This document shows positions 38,571 to 48,042 of a stretch of DNA of 64,000 nt, one piece after another. The notes beneath the pieces are model-generated. The model did not search any database. It had not been told where the DNA came from and saw nothing but the letters and a program-made list of their open reading frames with translations. The position numbers and the translations under genes were made by a program. The DNA is from Streptomyces sp. Go-475 (GTDB taxonomy: Bacteria; Actinomycetota; Actinomycetes; Streptomycetales; Streptomycetaceae). Positions within the stretch are counted from its first letter, which is position 1, and every line of letters starts with the position of its first letter. The DNA is taken from NCBI RefSeq assembly GCF_003330845.1, contig NZ_CP026121.1, forward strand, positions 5,251,501 through 5,315,500, given 5' to 3'.

Positions 38571-40519
38571 TGGCGACCATCACGGCGAACCCGCCCCGCA
38601 TCGGCCTGCCCGGACTGCTGAAGAACCGGGCCGTCCAGAAGCTCCTCCTGCTCGCGGTCGCGGCAGCGATCCTCGTCCCCCTGGCCAACGCCCGCTGGGC
38701 CAGCGGCACCTGGCCGAGCGCGCTGACCGTCGACTTCTCCGAGCCGCTCGCCAAGGCCAGCGACTGGATCATCGACAACCGCGACAGCCACCCGCTCTTC
38801 CTGTACTTCTTCGGCCACGTCAGCAACGTCGTCGTCATCGCCGTCCGGGCCGTCTACCTCACCCTCCTGGCCGTCGGCTGGGCCGGTGTCACCGCCCTGG
38901 GCGCCCTGGTCGCCTGGCGGGTGGCCGGTGTGAAGCTGGCGCTCGGCACGGCCGTCGCGTTCCTCGCCTGCGGCCTGCTCGGCATGTGGGTGCCGACCAT
39001 GCAGACCCTCGCCCTGATGGTCGTCGCGGTCCTCGCCTCGGTCGTGGTGGGCGCCCTGCTCGGGCTCGCCGCCGGGCTGTCCGACCGCATGGACCGCGTG
39101 CTGCGCCCGGTCCTGGACACCATGCAGGTGCTGCCCGCCTTCGCCTACCTGCTGCCGGTCGTCCTCGTCTTCGGCATCGGCGTCCCCGCGGCCGTCCTGG
39201 CCACCGTCATCTACGCCGCCCCGCCCATGGCCCGCCTCACCGCGCTCGGCCTGCGCGGCGCCGACAAGGAAGTGCTCGAGGCGGTCGAGTCGCTCGGCTC
39301 CACCGCACGCCAGCGGCTGCTGACCGCCCGCATCCCGCTGGCCCGCAAGGAACTCCTCCTCGGCGTCAACCAGACGATCATGATGGCGCTGTCCATGGCC
39401 GTCATCGCCGCCGTCATCGGCGCGGGCGGCCTCGGTGACCGCGTCTACCAGGCGCTGGCCTCGGTCGACGTCGGCGCCGCGCTCGCCGCCGGCATCCCGA
39501 TCGTGCTGCTGGCCGTCGTCCTGGACCGCGTCACCGGCGCGGCGGGCGAGAAGCTCGGCGCCGCACCGGAGCCCCGCGGCCGGCTCGGCTGGCTGCTCGC
39601 CCTGGCCGGTGTCGTCGCCGTGGCGGTCGCCGGACGGCTCGCGGGCCGCCTCGACTGGCCCGACGCCTGGGTCGTGGGCATCGCCGAGCCCGTCAACCGC
39701 GCCGTCGACTGGATGACCGCGCACCTGTACTCCGGCGTCCCCGTCATCGGCGGCACCGCCGACTGGGCGGGCCACTTCACCACCTGGGTCCTCGACCCGG
39801 TCCGCGACGGCCTGCAGGGGCTGCCCTGGTGGTCCCTGCTGCTCATCGTCGCCGCCCTGGCCTGGGTGATCGGCACCTGGCGCACCGCGCTCACCGCTGT
39901 CCTCGCCATGGCCGCGATCGGCGTCCTCGGCGTCTGGAAGCCGTCGCTGGACACCCTCTCCCAGGTCCTCGCGGCCGTCGCCGTCACCCTCGTCGTCGGC
40001 TTCGCCGTCGGTATCGCCGCGGCCCGCAGCGACCGCCTGGAACGGGCACTGCGCCCCGTCCTCGACGTCTTCCAGACGATGCCGCAGTTCGTGTACCTGA
40101 TCCCGGTCGTCGCCCTGTTCGGCGTCGGCCGCGCCCCGGCCGTCGCCGCCGCGATCGTCTACGCGCTGCCGGCCGTCGTCCGCATCACCACCCAGGGCCT
40201 GCGCCAGGTCGACCCGGCCGCGCTGGAGGCGTCCGGCTCGCTCGGCGCGACCAGCTGGCAGCAACTGCGGCAGGTCCAGCTGCCGCTGGCCCGCCCCGCC
40301 CTGCTGCTCGCCGTCAACCAGGGCCTCGTCCTGGTCCTCGCCGTCGTCGTCATCGGCGGCCTGGTCGGCGGTGGCGCGCTCGGCTACGACGTCGTCTTCG
40401 GCCTCGCCCAGGGCGACCTGGCGACCGGTCTGGTGGCCGGCGTGGCGATCGTCTGCCTCGGCCTGATGCTCGACCGGGTGACCCAGCCCACCGAACGCCG
40501 CGCGAAGAAGGGAGCGTGA
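38570..40519 (+). CDS. Glycine betaine/proline ABC transporter permease, two ProW modules fused
   Basis: 649 residues; ATG 38570 with AAGGAGG 5 nt upstream, overlapping the ATPase stop. The protein is an internal duplication: each half (about 70-325 and 400-640) has one BPD permease domain with an EAA-type loop (EAVESLGSTARQRLLTARIPLARKELL; EASGSLGATSWQQLRQVQLPLARPALL) and similar leading sequences (TMQVLPAFAYLLPVVLVFGIG; TFQTMPQFVYLIPVVALFGVG). A single gene thus supplies both halves of the membrane dimer, an arrangement known from actinobacterial betaine transporters. Confidence 0.93.
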
Positions 40520-40520
40520 C

Positions 40521-41477
40521 ATGCGAGTCCGTACGACCGCCGCGGTCGCCGCGGTGAGCTCCCTGGCGCTGCTCACCGGCTGCGGCGCCGCCGACATGAC
40601 CAAGCAGGCGTCGCCCTTCGCCAACGCGCAGGGCGCCAAGACCGTGACCCTGTCCGTGCAGTCCTGGGTGGGCGCCCAGGCCAACGTGGCCGTCGCCCAG
40701 TACCTGCTGGAACATGAGCTGGGCTACCGCGTCGACACCGTCCAGGTCGACGAGGTGCCCGCCTGGGACGCCCTCAGCCAGGGCCGCGTCGACGCGATCC
40801 TGGAGGACTGGGGCCACCCCGAGCAGGAGAAGCGGTACGTCGACGACAAGAAGACGATCGCCCGGGGCGGCGGACTCGGCGTCACCGGCCACATCGGCTG
40901 GTTCGTGCCGACGTACCTCGCCAAGCAGCACCCGGACATCACGAACTGGAAGAACCTCAACAAGTACTCCCACCTGTTCCGCACCCCCGAGAGCGGCAGC
41001 AAGGGCCAGCTGATGGACGGCTCGCCGTCCTACGTCACCAACGACAAGGCGCTGGTGAAGAACCTGAAGCTGGACTACCAGGTGGTGTTCGCGGGCTCCG
41101 AGGCGGCGCAGATCACGCAGATCAAGCAGTTCGCCAAGGAGAAGAAGCCCTTCCTCACCTACTGGTACGCGCCGCAGTGGCTCTTCAAGAAGGTCCCGAT
41201 GACCGAGGTGAAGCTGCCGCCGTACAAGGAGGGCTGCGACGCCGACCCGGAGAAGGTCGCCTGCGCCTATCCGCACACGCCGCTGCAGAAGTACCTGAAC
41301 TCGGGCTTCGCGAAGAACGGCGGCAAGGCGGCGGCCTTCCTGAAGAAGTTCCGGTGGACGACCGAGGACCAGAACGAGGTCTCCCTGATGATCGCCGAGC
41401 AGAAGATGTCGCCGGAGGACGCGGCGAAGAAGTGGGTGGACAGCCACAAGTCCACGTGGAAGAAGTGGCTGTCCTGA
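40521..41477 (+). CDS. Glycine betaine-binding lipoprotein (OpuAC/ProX type)
   Basis: 318 residues, ATG 40521 with AAGGGAGC upstream. Lipobox ALLTGC makes Cys21 the lipid-anchored N-terminus. The mature part begins VTLSVQSWVGAQANVAVAQYLLEHELGY and contains tryptophans (W in AWDAL, EDWGHP, GWFVP, YWYAPQWLF) placed as in the aromatic cage for quaternary amines. It delivers betaine, choline or proline betaine to the ABC permease just upstream. Last gene of the operon; the next gene converges 3 nt away. Confidence 0.93.
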   Translation: MRVRTTAAVAAVSSLALLTGCGAADMTKQASPFANAQGAKTVTLSVQSWVGAQANVAVAQYLLEHELGYRVDTVQVDEVPAWDALSQGRVDAILEDWGHPEQEKRYVDDKKTIARGGGLGVTGHIGWFVPTYLAKQHPDITNWKNLNKYSHLFRTPESGSKGQLMDGSPSYVTNDKALVKNLKLDYQVVFAGSEAAQITQIKQFAKEKKPFLTYWYAPQWLFKKVPMTEVKLPPYKEGCDADPEKVACAYPHTPLQKYLNSGFAKNGGKAAAFLKKFRWTTEDQNEVSLMIAEQKMSPEDAAKKWVDSHKSTWKKWLS

Positions 41478-41480
41478 GCG

Positions 41481-42203
41481 TCACCGCCGTCGCAGGCCGG
41501 CGGCGATCTCCCGCAGGGCGCCGGCGGCCCGCCGCTGGAGTCCCGGCCCGAAGGTGATCCGGGTGGCCCCTCGCGCGCCGAGTTCGGCGGGCGAGGGGCC
41601 CTCGTCGACCAGGGTCCCGACGTTGATCGGCCCCTGGATCCCGGCCCGCAGCAGCGGCAGCACGTCCGGCGGGGCGCCGATCGGGTAGACGCAGTCGGCC
41701 CCCGCGGCGACGTACAGCGCGGCCCGCTCGATGGCCCGCTCCGGGTCGGCGACCCCGCGCGCGAAGGTGTCCACGCGCGCGTTGACGAAGAGCCGGTCAC
41801 CCGCCGCCTCCCGCACCTCGGCCAGCCAGGCGGCGTGCGCGTGCGGGTCCTTGAGCACCCCGCCCGCCGAGTCCTCCAGGTTGCAGCCCACCGCCCCCGC
41901 CTCCAGCAGCCGTTCCACCAGCTCCTTCGGCGCGAGCCCGTATCCCCCCTCCACGTCCGCCGACACGGGCACGTCGACGGCCCGGGTGATCCGGGCGACC
42001 GCGGCGAACATCTCGTCGGCCGGGACCTGCCCGTCCTCGTACCCGAGACAGGCGGCCACCCCGGCGCTGGGCGTGGCGAGCGCCGGGAACCCCGCCTCGG
42101 CGAACACCCGGGCACTGGCCGCGTCCCAGGGCCCGGGCAGGACGAGGGGATCCCCGGGCGCCCGGTGGTGGTGCAGGGCTCGGAACGTGTCGGCCTTGCT
42201 CAT
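41481..42203 (-). CDS. Isocitrate lyase/PEP mutase superfamily protein
   Basis: 240 residues, ATG 42203 overlapping the stop of the upstream gene (ATGA). TIM-barrel features: GPWDAASARVFAEAGF, DVEGGYG (Mg-binding region), CNLEDSAGG and FVNARVDTF. It lacks the KKCGH catalytic loop of isocitrate lyase, so it belongs with the small PEP-mutase/oxaloacetate-hydrolase-like group that acts on alpha-hydroxy or phosphono acids; substrate unknown. Third gene of a three-gene leftward operon with two AhpD-like genes. Confidence 0.85.
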   Translation of the reverse strand: MSKADTFRALHHHRAPGDPLVLPGPWDAASARVFAEAGFPALATPSAGVAACLGYEDGQVPADEMFAAVARITRAVDVPVSADVEGGYGLAPKELVERLLEAGAVGCNLEDSAGGVLKDPHAHAAWLAEVREAAGDRLFVNARVDTFARGVADPERAIERAALYVAAGADCVYPIGAPPDVLPLLRAGIQGPINVGTLVDEGPSPAELGARGATRITFGPGLQRRAAGALREIAAGLRRR

Positions 42204-42646
42204 GGCGTGTGACCCCCCGGCGGAACACGGCGGGCGACCATCACCCGGTTCCAGTTGTTGATGGCGACGATCAGCCCGATCAGGTGCGCGAGCCGGACCT
42301 CGTCGAAGTGCTTCGCGGCCCGCTCGTACACCTCGTCCGGCACAAAACCCTCGGTCAGCACGGTCACCGCCTCCGTCAGCGCGAGCGCCGCCCGCTCCCG
42401 CTCGTCGAAGACGTCCCCGGCCTCCTCCCAGGCCGCCAGCAGATCGAGCTGCTGCTCGCCCACGCCGTGCTCGCGGGCGATCGCGAGGTGCATGTCGAGG
42501 CAGAACGCGCAGTGGTTGAGCTGCGAGGCGCGGATCACCACGAGTTCGGCCAGGGCCGGATCGCCGAGGCCCTGCTTGGCGGTGGCGCTCAGGGCGGACA
42601 TGGCCCGGGCGACCCCGGGGTCCAGCAGCCGGGTCCGGGCCGTCAC
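42200..42646 (-). CDS. AhpD-like carboxymuconolactone decarboxylase family protein
   Basis: 148 residues, GTG 42646 overlapping the stop of the previous gene (GTGA). The redox/proton-relay motif HCAFCLDMH (about 46-54; CxxC plus His) is intact, as in AhpD-type alkylhydroperoxidases. It is a close paralogue of the next gene upstream (shared LTEAVTVLT-GFVPDEVYE and NNWNR/NAWNR segments). Probably a peroxidase-like or thiol-redox protein; true decarboxylase activity is unlikely. Confidence 0.88.
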   Translation of the reverse strand: MTARTRLLDPGVARAMSALSATAKQGLGDPALAELVVIRASQLNHCAFCLDMHLAIAREHGVGEQQLDLLAAWEEAGDVFDERERAALALTEAVTVLTEGFVPDEVYERAAKHFDEVRLAHLIGLIVAINNWNRVMVARRVPPGGHTP

Positions 42647-43170
42647 TTGTACTGGCCCGGCTGGTAGTGCCCCGGCGTCATCCGGCAGGTCACGCCGAAC
42701 CGGTTCCAGGCGTTGATCGTCGTGATGGCGGCGATGAGCTGCGCCAGCTCGGCCTCCTCGAAGTGCGTCGCGGCCTTCTCGTACACCTCGTCCGGCACGA
42801 AACCGTCCGTCAGGACCGTCACGGCCTCCGTCAGCTCCAGGGCCGCGAGCTCCTTCGCGGTGTAGAAGTGCCGCGACTCGTCCCAGGCGCTGAGCTGCAC
42901 GATCCGCTCGACGCGCTCGCCCGCCGCGAGGGTGTCCTTGGTGTGCATGTCGATGCAGAAGGCGCAGTGGTTGAGCTGGGAGGCGCGGATCTTCACCAGC
43001 TCGTACAGCTTGTGGTCGAGGCCCTGCCGGGCGGCGATCTCCAGTCGGACCATCGCCTTGTAGACCTCGGGCGCGTGCTTGGCCCAGTCCAGGCGGGCGG
43101 GCTCCTCGGGGGCGTACTCCACGGGCTCCTCGGGGGCGTACTCCGCGGTCTTCTCTTCGCTGATCGTCAT
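42643..43170 (-). CDS. AhpD-like protein, first gene of the operon
   Basis: 175 residues from ATG 43170. HCAFCIDMHTKD provides CxxC and His. A 25-residue N-terminal extension contains a direct repeat EYAPEEP-VEYAPEEP. No ribosome site is seen; TAGGGT lies 7 nt before the ATG, suggesting a leaderless mRNA. Divergent from the MocR gene with only 47 nt between starts, so the MocR protein is the likely regulator of this operon. Confidence 0.88.
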   Translation of the reverse strand: MTISEEKTAEYAPEEPVEYAPEEPARLDWAKHAPEVYKAMVRLEIAARQGLDHKLYELVKIRASQLNHCAFCIDMHTKDTLAAGERVERIVQLSAWDESRHFYTAKELAALELTEAVTVLTDGFVPDEVYEKAATHFEEAELAQLIAAITTINAWNRFGVTCRMTPGHYQPGQYK

Positions 43171-43217
43171 GGACTCGACCCTAGGAAGGAAGCAGCCCAG
43201 GGGTATGGTCCATTTCC

Positions 43218-44609
43218 ATGGCGAAACCCTGGGCCACTTTCGGTGTCGACCTGCATCTGGAACCGGCCGGCCCCGGACTGCGCCGGGGCCTGACCGACGC
43301 CCTGCGCGCAGCGGTCCGCTCCGGCCGGCTCGCCCCCGGCACCCGGCTGCCCTCCTCCCGGGCGCTCGCCGCCGACCTGGGCATCGCCCGCAACACGGTC
43401 GCGGACGCCTACGCCGACCTGGTCGCCGAGGGCTGGCTCACGGCCCGGCAGGGCTCGGGGACCCGGGTCGCCGAGCGCGAGGTCGTCCCGCCCAGCGGCA
43501 CCGCACCCCACCCCCGGGCCCGCACCCGCCCGGCCTACGACCTGCGCCCCGGCAGCCCCGACCTCGCCTCCTTCCCGCGCGCCGAGTGGCTCAAGGCGGC
43601 CCGCCGCGCCCTCCACACCGCCCCCCACCACGCGCTGGACTACGGCGACGACCCCCGCGGCCGCCCCGAACTGCGGACCGCGCTCGCCGGTTACCTCTCC
43701 CGGGCCCGGGGCGTCCGCGCCGACCCCCAAAGGATCCTGGTGTGCTCCGGGTTCGCCCACGGCCTGAAGCTGCTCGGCACGGTCCTGCGGGCGCGCGGGG
43801 CACGGACGGTCGCGGTCGAGTCGTACGGCCTCGGCACGCACGGCAGGCTCCTGACCGCGTCCGGCCTGGACCTCGCCCCGCTGCCCTTCGACGGGCTGGG
43901 CACGGACCCGGGCGGTCTGACCGCCGCCGACGCGGTCCTGCTCACCCCCGCCCACCAGTTCCCCATGGGCGTGCCCCTGCACCGCGACCGCCGCGCGGCC
44001 GTCGTGGACTGGGCGCGGCGCACCGGCGGGCTGGTGCTGGAGGACGACTACGACGGCGAGTTCCGCTACGACCGGCAGCCCGTCGGCGCGCTCCAGGGCC
44101 TGGACCCCGACCGGGTGGTCTACCTGGGCACCGCGAGCAAGTCCCTCGCGCCCGGGCTGCGGCTGGGCTGGATGGTGCTGCCGCCGGACCTGACCGAGCA
44201 GGTCGCCGAGGCCAAGGGCGGTGTCGACACCTGCGGGGTGCTGGACCAGCTGACCCTGGCCGAGTTCCTCACGTCCGGCGCCTACGACCGGCACGTCCGC
44301 GCGGCCCGCCTGCGCTACCGGCGCCGCCGGGACGCCCTGGTCGCCGCCGTCGCGGCCCGGGCCCCTGAGGCCCGCGTCACCGGCATCGCGGCGGGCCTGC
44401 ACGTCCTGCTGCGGCTGCCGCCCGGCACCGAGGAGTCGGTGGTCCAGGCCGCCCGCTGGCAGGGCCTCGCGGTCCACGGACTCACCCGCTACCGGCGCCC
44501 CGGCGCGCTCGCCGAACCGGTCGACGCCCTGGTCGTCGGCTACGGCACACCACCGGACCACGCCTGGTCGGGGGCGCTGGACGCGCTGTGCGCGGTACTG
44601 CCCGGGTAA
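43218..44609 (+). CDS. MocR-type (GntR-aminotransferase) regulator
   Basis: 463 residues from ATG 43218; a TATGGT 8 nt upstream and no ribosome site suggest a leaderless mRNA. N-terminal winged helix (LPSSRALAADLGIARNTVADAYADLVAEGWL, residues 47-77) fused to a fold-type I aminotransferase domain with PLP lysine near 309 in GTASKSLAPGLRLGW and VLEDDYDGEFRYD. MocR regulators sense PLP adducts of amino compounds. The short divergent spacer holds ATGGTCCATTTCCATGG, an ATGG-bounded element that may be its operator. Confidence 0.93.
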   Translation: MAKPWATFGVDLHLEPAGPGLRRGLTDALRAAVRSGRLAPGTRLPSSRALAADLGIARNTVADAYADLVAEGWLTARQGSGTRVAEREVVPPSGTAPHPRARTRPAYDLRPGSPDLASFPRAEWLKAARRALHTAPHHALDYGDDPRGRPELRTALAGYLSRARGVRADPQRILVCSGFAHGLKLLGTVLRARGARTVAVESYGLGTHGRLLTASGLDLAPLPFDGLGTDPGGLTAADAVLLTPAHQFPMGVPLHRDRRAAVVDWARRTGGLVLEDDYDGEFRYDRQPVGALQGLDPDRVVYLGTASKSLAPGLRLGWMVLPPDLTEQVAEAKGGVDTCGVLDQLTLAEFLTSGAYDRHVRAARLRYRRRRDALVAAVAARAPEARVTGIAAGLHVLLRLPPGTEESVVQAARWQGLAVHGLTRYRRPGALAEPVDALVVGYGTPPDHAWSGALDALCAVLPG

Positions 44610-44662
44610 TCCCGCGGATTCACCTCCGGATACCGCCGAAGGAAAAAAGACAGCGGAAAAGC

Positions 44663-44687
44663 GCCGGGTCGAATTCCCCGACCCGGC
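44663..44687 (+). terminator. Terminator of the MocR gene
   Basis: GCCGGGTCG (44663-44671) pairs with CGACCCGGC (44679-44687), 7-nt loop, in an A-rich neighbourhood (GGAAAAAAGACAG just upstream). Confidence 0.75.
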
Positions 44688-44824
44688 CTCGCCATTTGCT
44701 CGCGGGCAGCGGTTCCCTCATGCCGTCCAGCCACGCCCGCCATTCCCCGGCCCGCTGAGCCGGAGGCACCCGCATCGGCCGTCCCGTCCATTCCGGCCGG
44801 GCCGGATGCCGTGCAGCGCGTTCA

Positions 44825-45043
44825 TCAGCCACACTCACGGCCGTCCGGTCCGGCCACGGTCCGCTCACCGTGCGCGACACGGATCCCGGAACGCAGCGCC
44901 CGCTCCCGGCCAAGACCGGCCGTCACGCTCGGCAGGACGCGCAGCCGGGGCGGGGGCAGGCACAGGGTGTCGCCTCCCACCACAGGACGCCGGCGCTGGC
45001 CCAGGACCGTGACCGGGTGCCGCGCGAGCTGCGGACTGGTCAT
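44825..45043 (-). CDS. Possible small ORF coupled to the aminodeoxychorismate synthase gene
   Basis: 72 codons; ATG 45043 overlaps the pabAB stop (ATGA). The peptide is Arg/Val/Pro-rich with no recognised domain. GC at third positions is lower than in neighbours (roughly three quarters), so it may be a decayed or non-functional remnant. The remaining gap between 44610 and 44824 has no gene apart from the terminator. Confidence 0.3.
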   Translation of the reverse strand: MTSPQLARHPVTVLGQRRRPVVGGDTLCLPPPRLRVLPSVTAGLGRERALRSGIRVAHGERTVAGPDGRECG

Positions 45044-47547
45044 CGCCGGGCCTCCTCGGCCGCCCCCGCCCGGCTCCCCGGCGGGGCCTGCTGCCGTGTC
45101 CGGTCGGTCGTGTGCCGGCGCAGGGCCCGCATCGGGGCCGCCGTCTTCAGCAGCATCTCCTCGTACTCCGCCTCCGGATCGGAGCCGAGGACGATCGCAC
45201 CGCCCGCGCCCAGGTGCAGCTGACCGCCGGCCACGACGGCGGTCCGGATCACGATGCTGAGATCGGCGCCGCCGCCGCAGCCGAAGTAGCCGAGGGCCCC
45301 CGAGTAGACGCCCCGGGCCTCGGTCTCCAGCGAGTCGATGATCTCCAGCGCGCGCAGCTTGGGCGCACCGGTCATGGAACCGCCCGGGAAACAGGCCCGC
45401 ACGCAGTCCACCGCGTCCGTGCCCGGCCGCAGCCTGCCCACCACGGTCGAGACGAGCTGGTGCACCGTGGCGTACGTCTCCGTGGCCATGAGCTTGGAGA
45501 CCCGCACCGACCCGGTCCGGCAGACCTGCCCCAGGTCGTTGCGGAGCAGGTCCACGACCATCAGGTTCTCGGCCCGCGTCTTGGCGTCCGACGCGAGCCC
45601 GTCCCGCAGCCGGGCGTCCTCCTCCGGGCCGTCGCCCCGGGGCGCGGTCCCCTTGACGGGTCCGGCCTCGACCGTGCCGTCCCGGCCGATCCGCAGGAAC
45701 CGTTCGGGCGAGGCCCCGGCCACCTCCAGCTCCCCGAACCTCAGGAACGCCGCGTACGGCGCCGGGTTGTCGCGGCGCAGCGTCCGGTAGAACGCGAACG
45801 TGTCGGGCGGGGCGGGCAGCCGGGCGGCGTTGGTCAGGCAGACCCCGTAACTGGTGCCGGCCCGCAGCTCCCGCCGGCACGCCTCGATGTCCGTGAGGTA
45901 CCGGGCCCGGTCGCGCACCAGCCACGGCTCGGCGGCGCCGGGGTCCGCCGGGACCGGCGGCACGGGCAGGGGCGGCCGCTCCGCCGCCACACAGCTGAGA
46001 CCGGCCAGCGCGCCCTCCAGCCAGTCGGCGGCCTCCCGGGCGGCCTGCGGGGTGTCCTCGGCCAGGCAGACGGCGTACGTGAAGCCCTCCCGGTGGTCCA
46101 CCGCGATCACCCGGTCGGCGAACAGCCAGGCGGCGTCCGGGGCGGGGGAGCGGTGGCGGTTGGGCGACCCGCAGTCGGCCTTCATCTCGTAGCCGAAGTA
46201 ACCGACGTACCCGCCGGTGAAGTCGAACGGCAGCCCGGTCGCGTCCACGCGACGGTTCGTCAACTGCCGCTTGAGATAGTCGAAGACACTCGCCGCGACC
46301 TTCCGCACCGGCCGTCCCGCCCGCTCGATCTCGCAGCGCCCGGTCCCCACGTCGTACCGCACGAACTCGGCGAGCGGCCCGCTGTCGTCCCCGAGGAACG
46401 AGAACCGCGACCGGCCCGGCTCGACCAGGGAGCTGTCCAGCCAGAACCCACGCGGCGACCCGGCGAACATCCGGCTGAACACCGCCTCCGTGTCGACGGC
46501 ACCGGCGATCCGACGGGTGTGCAGCCGGTAGCCGACACGGCCGGGACGCCGGGGGCGGGGGATGGCGGCGGCGGAGCCGCCGGTTCCACCGGACGCCGGT
46601 GCCTCGTCGGACCTGGCAGCGCCGTCGGACGTGGGTGCCTCGTCGGACCTGGGAGCCGCGTCGGACGTGGGTGCCCCGCCGGACTCGGGTGCCGCGCCGG
46701 ACGTGGGTGCCCCACCGGGCCCGCTCGCCGCCGTCTGGGAGACGGCGGTGACCTGGAAGACGGCCGCGGCGGCCGCAGGCCGTGGAACGACCCCGTTCCC
46801 GGCGACGACCGCCGCAGCCCCCGCAACCACCCCGGCAACCGCCCCCGCTCCGATGACCGCCCCCGCCCCCGGACGCCGGACCCCGGCCTCGCACTCCGGG
46901 ACGCCGGGCCGGCGCGGCACGGCCTCGTGCGACGGCACCGCCGTGTTCTTCGTACGCAGCTTGCCGGCCCGCTCGGCGGTCAGGTTCCGGAAGTTCACCA
47001 GCATGCGGTGGCCGTACTCCGTGAGGACGGACTCCGGGTGGAACTGCACGCCCCACAGCGGCCGGCTGCGGTGCCGCAGCCCCATCAGGACGCCGTCCTC
47101 CGCCCAGGCCGTCGCCTCCAGCGCCGGGGGCAGCGGCTCGCGCACGGCCAGCGAGTGGTAGCGGACGGCGGTGAAGTGCTGCGGCAGGCCCCGGAACAGA
47201 TCCCGTTCGTCGTGCCGGACCGTGGACAGATGCCCGTGCCGCGGCTCCGGAGCGGGCCCCACCAGCCCGGCCTCCCCGAGCGCGATGCCCTGATGGCCCA
47301 GACACACGCCCAGCACGGGCACCGGACAGGTGGCGAGCAGTCTGGCCCCGATGCCGAAGTCCCGCGCGTCGCCCGGGTGTCCGGGGCCGGGGGACAGCAC
47401 GAGGTTGTCGAACTTCCGGAGATCCGGCAGGCCGTCGACGGGCACGTCGTTGCGGACCACCACCGGCTCCTCGCCATTGACCTCGGCGATCAGCTGGAAC
47501 AGGTTGTACGTGTACGGGTCGTCATTGTCGATGAGCAGGGTCTTCAC
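45040..47547 (-). CDS. pabAB: Aminodeoxychorismate synthase, glutaminase-synthase fusion
   Basis: 835 residues from GTG 47547 (GGGAGG upstream). Residues 1-195 are a class I glutaminase with Cys82 (GVCLGHQG) and His170/Glu172 (VQFHPES). An unusual ~140-residue Ala/Gly/Ser/Asp-rich linker (195-335, with PTSDAAPRSDEAPTSDGAARSD-like repeats written here only as the APTSD/ARSDE units) joins it to the chorismate-binding synthase domain. The synthase has VKGTAPRG, the Lys-containing PIKGT variant typical of PabB rather than TrpE's PIAGT, then LRNDLG and CFPGGSMTGAPK. Product is 4-amino-4-deoxychorismate for p-aminobenzoate, folate or an antibiotic. No lyase gene lies nearby. Confidence 0.9.
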   Translation of the reverse strand: MKTLLIDNDDPYTYNLFQLIAEVNGEEPVVVRNDVPVDGLPDLRKFDNLVLSPGPGHPGDARDFGIGARLLATCPVPVLGVCLGHQGIALGEAGLVGPAPEPRHGHLSTVRHDERDLFRGLPQHFTAVRYHSLAVREPLPPALEATAWAEDGVLMGLRHRSRPLWGVQFHPESVLTEYGHRMLVNFRNLTAERAGKLRTKNTAVPSHEAVPRRPGVPECEAGVRRPGAGAVIGAGAVAGVVAGAAAVVAGNGVVPRPAAAAAVFQVTAVSQTAASGPGGAPTSGAAPESGGAPTSDAAPRSDEAPTSDGAARSDEAPASGGTGGSAAAIPRPRRPGRVGYRLHTRRIAGAVDTEAVFSRMFAGSPRGFWLDSSLVEPGRSRFSFLGDDSGPLAEFVRYDVGTGRCEIERAGRPVRKVAASVFDYLKRQLTNRRVDATGLPFDFTGGYVGYFGYEMKADCGSPNRHRSPAPDAAWLFADRVIAVDHREGFTYAVCLAEDTPQAAREAADWLEGALAGLSCVAAERPPLPVPPVPADPGAAEPWLVRDRARYLTDIEACRRELRAGTSYGVCLTNAARLPAPPDTFAFYRTLRRDNPAPYAAFLRFGELEVAGASPERFLRIGRDGTVEAGPVKGTAPRGDGPEEDARLRDGLASDAKTRAENLMVVDLLRNDLGQVCRTGSVRVSKLMATETYATVHQLVSTVVGRLRPGTDAVDCVRACFPGGSMTGAPKLRALEIIDSLETEARGVYSGALGYFGCGGGADLSIVIRTAVVAGGQLHLGAGGAIVLGSDPEAEYEEMLLKTAAPMRALRRHTTDRTRQQAPPGSRAGAAEEARR

Positions 47548-47701
47548 CCGCCCACCTCCCTCTGTTCGTTCGCGGGCCTAAGTGGCCCGGCGTTTGTGCC
47601 GTCCGCGCCATATCCAGCAGCAGTGCATTGAGGTCACCGAGATAGGGAAGCACCGTCAGATTGAACAGGAGCACCGGCGGAAAATCCGCGCTCGTATTCA
47701 C
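47522..47701 (-). CDS. Possible upstream ORF or gene remnant overlapping pabAB start
   Basis: A 59-codon frame from GTG 47701 runs into pabAB in another frame. Part of it (VLLFNLTVLPYLGDLNALLL) looks protein-like, the base composition is much lower in GC than the window, and it contains a TTA codon (47579-47581). No good ribosome site. Could be a leader peptide, a remnant of a lost gene, or chance. Confidence 0.25.
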   Translation of the reverse strand: MNTSADFPPVLLFNLTVLPYLGDLNALLLDMARTAQTPGHLGPRTNRGRWAGEDPAHRQ

Positions 47702-48042
47702 GAACCAGAGTTTCCATTTCGACGGCGCCTGCGCCCGGCCTCCCGGGCGACTTCCTGTGCTTACCGGCCACGCCGTCCCGTACGGAAAGCGCTCCCCTCG
47801 CGTTCAAGATTCAACAAGCGATTCTCCGATGGTTCGGAACGTGAAGGCCCTGTGCGGCCGGGAAAGCACCTGCGGTCACGCCGGCCCGACGAGCGCACAC
47901 CAAAGGCGCACACCACCGCAAAGGCCGTGAACAAACGGCAGGGGAGGGCGGCAGGCGGGGGGCTCCTGTACGCCCGCTCCCACCGCTCTCTAGGCTGTCC
48001 GCTCGGCAGTGCACACGGGGACACCCAGGGGGAGACACGGAC
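47548..48042. other. Lower-GC intergenic region upstream of pabAB
   Basis: About 495 bases. 47600-47860 is clearly AT-richer than the surrounding DNA (many AAA, TTC, ATT words) and has no intact gene. Divergent promoters for pabAB and the lipoprotein gene at 48043 must lie here. The composition change suggests acquired or decaying sequence. Confidence 0.5.
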
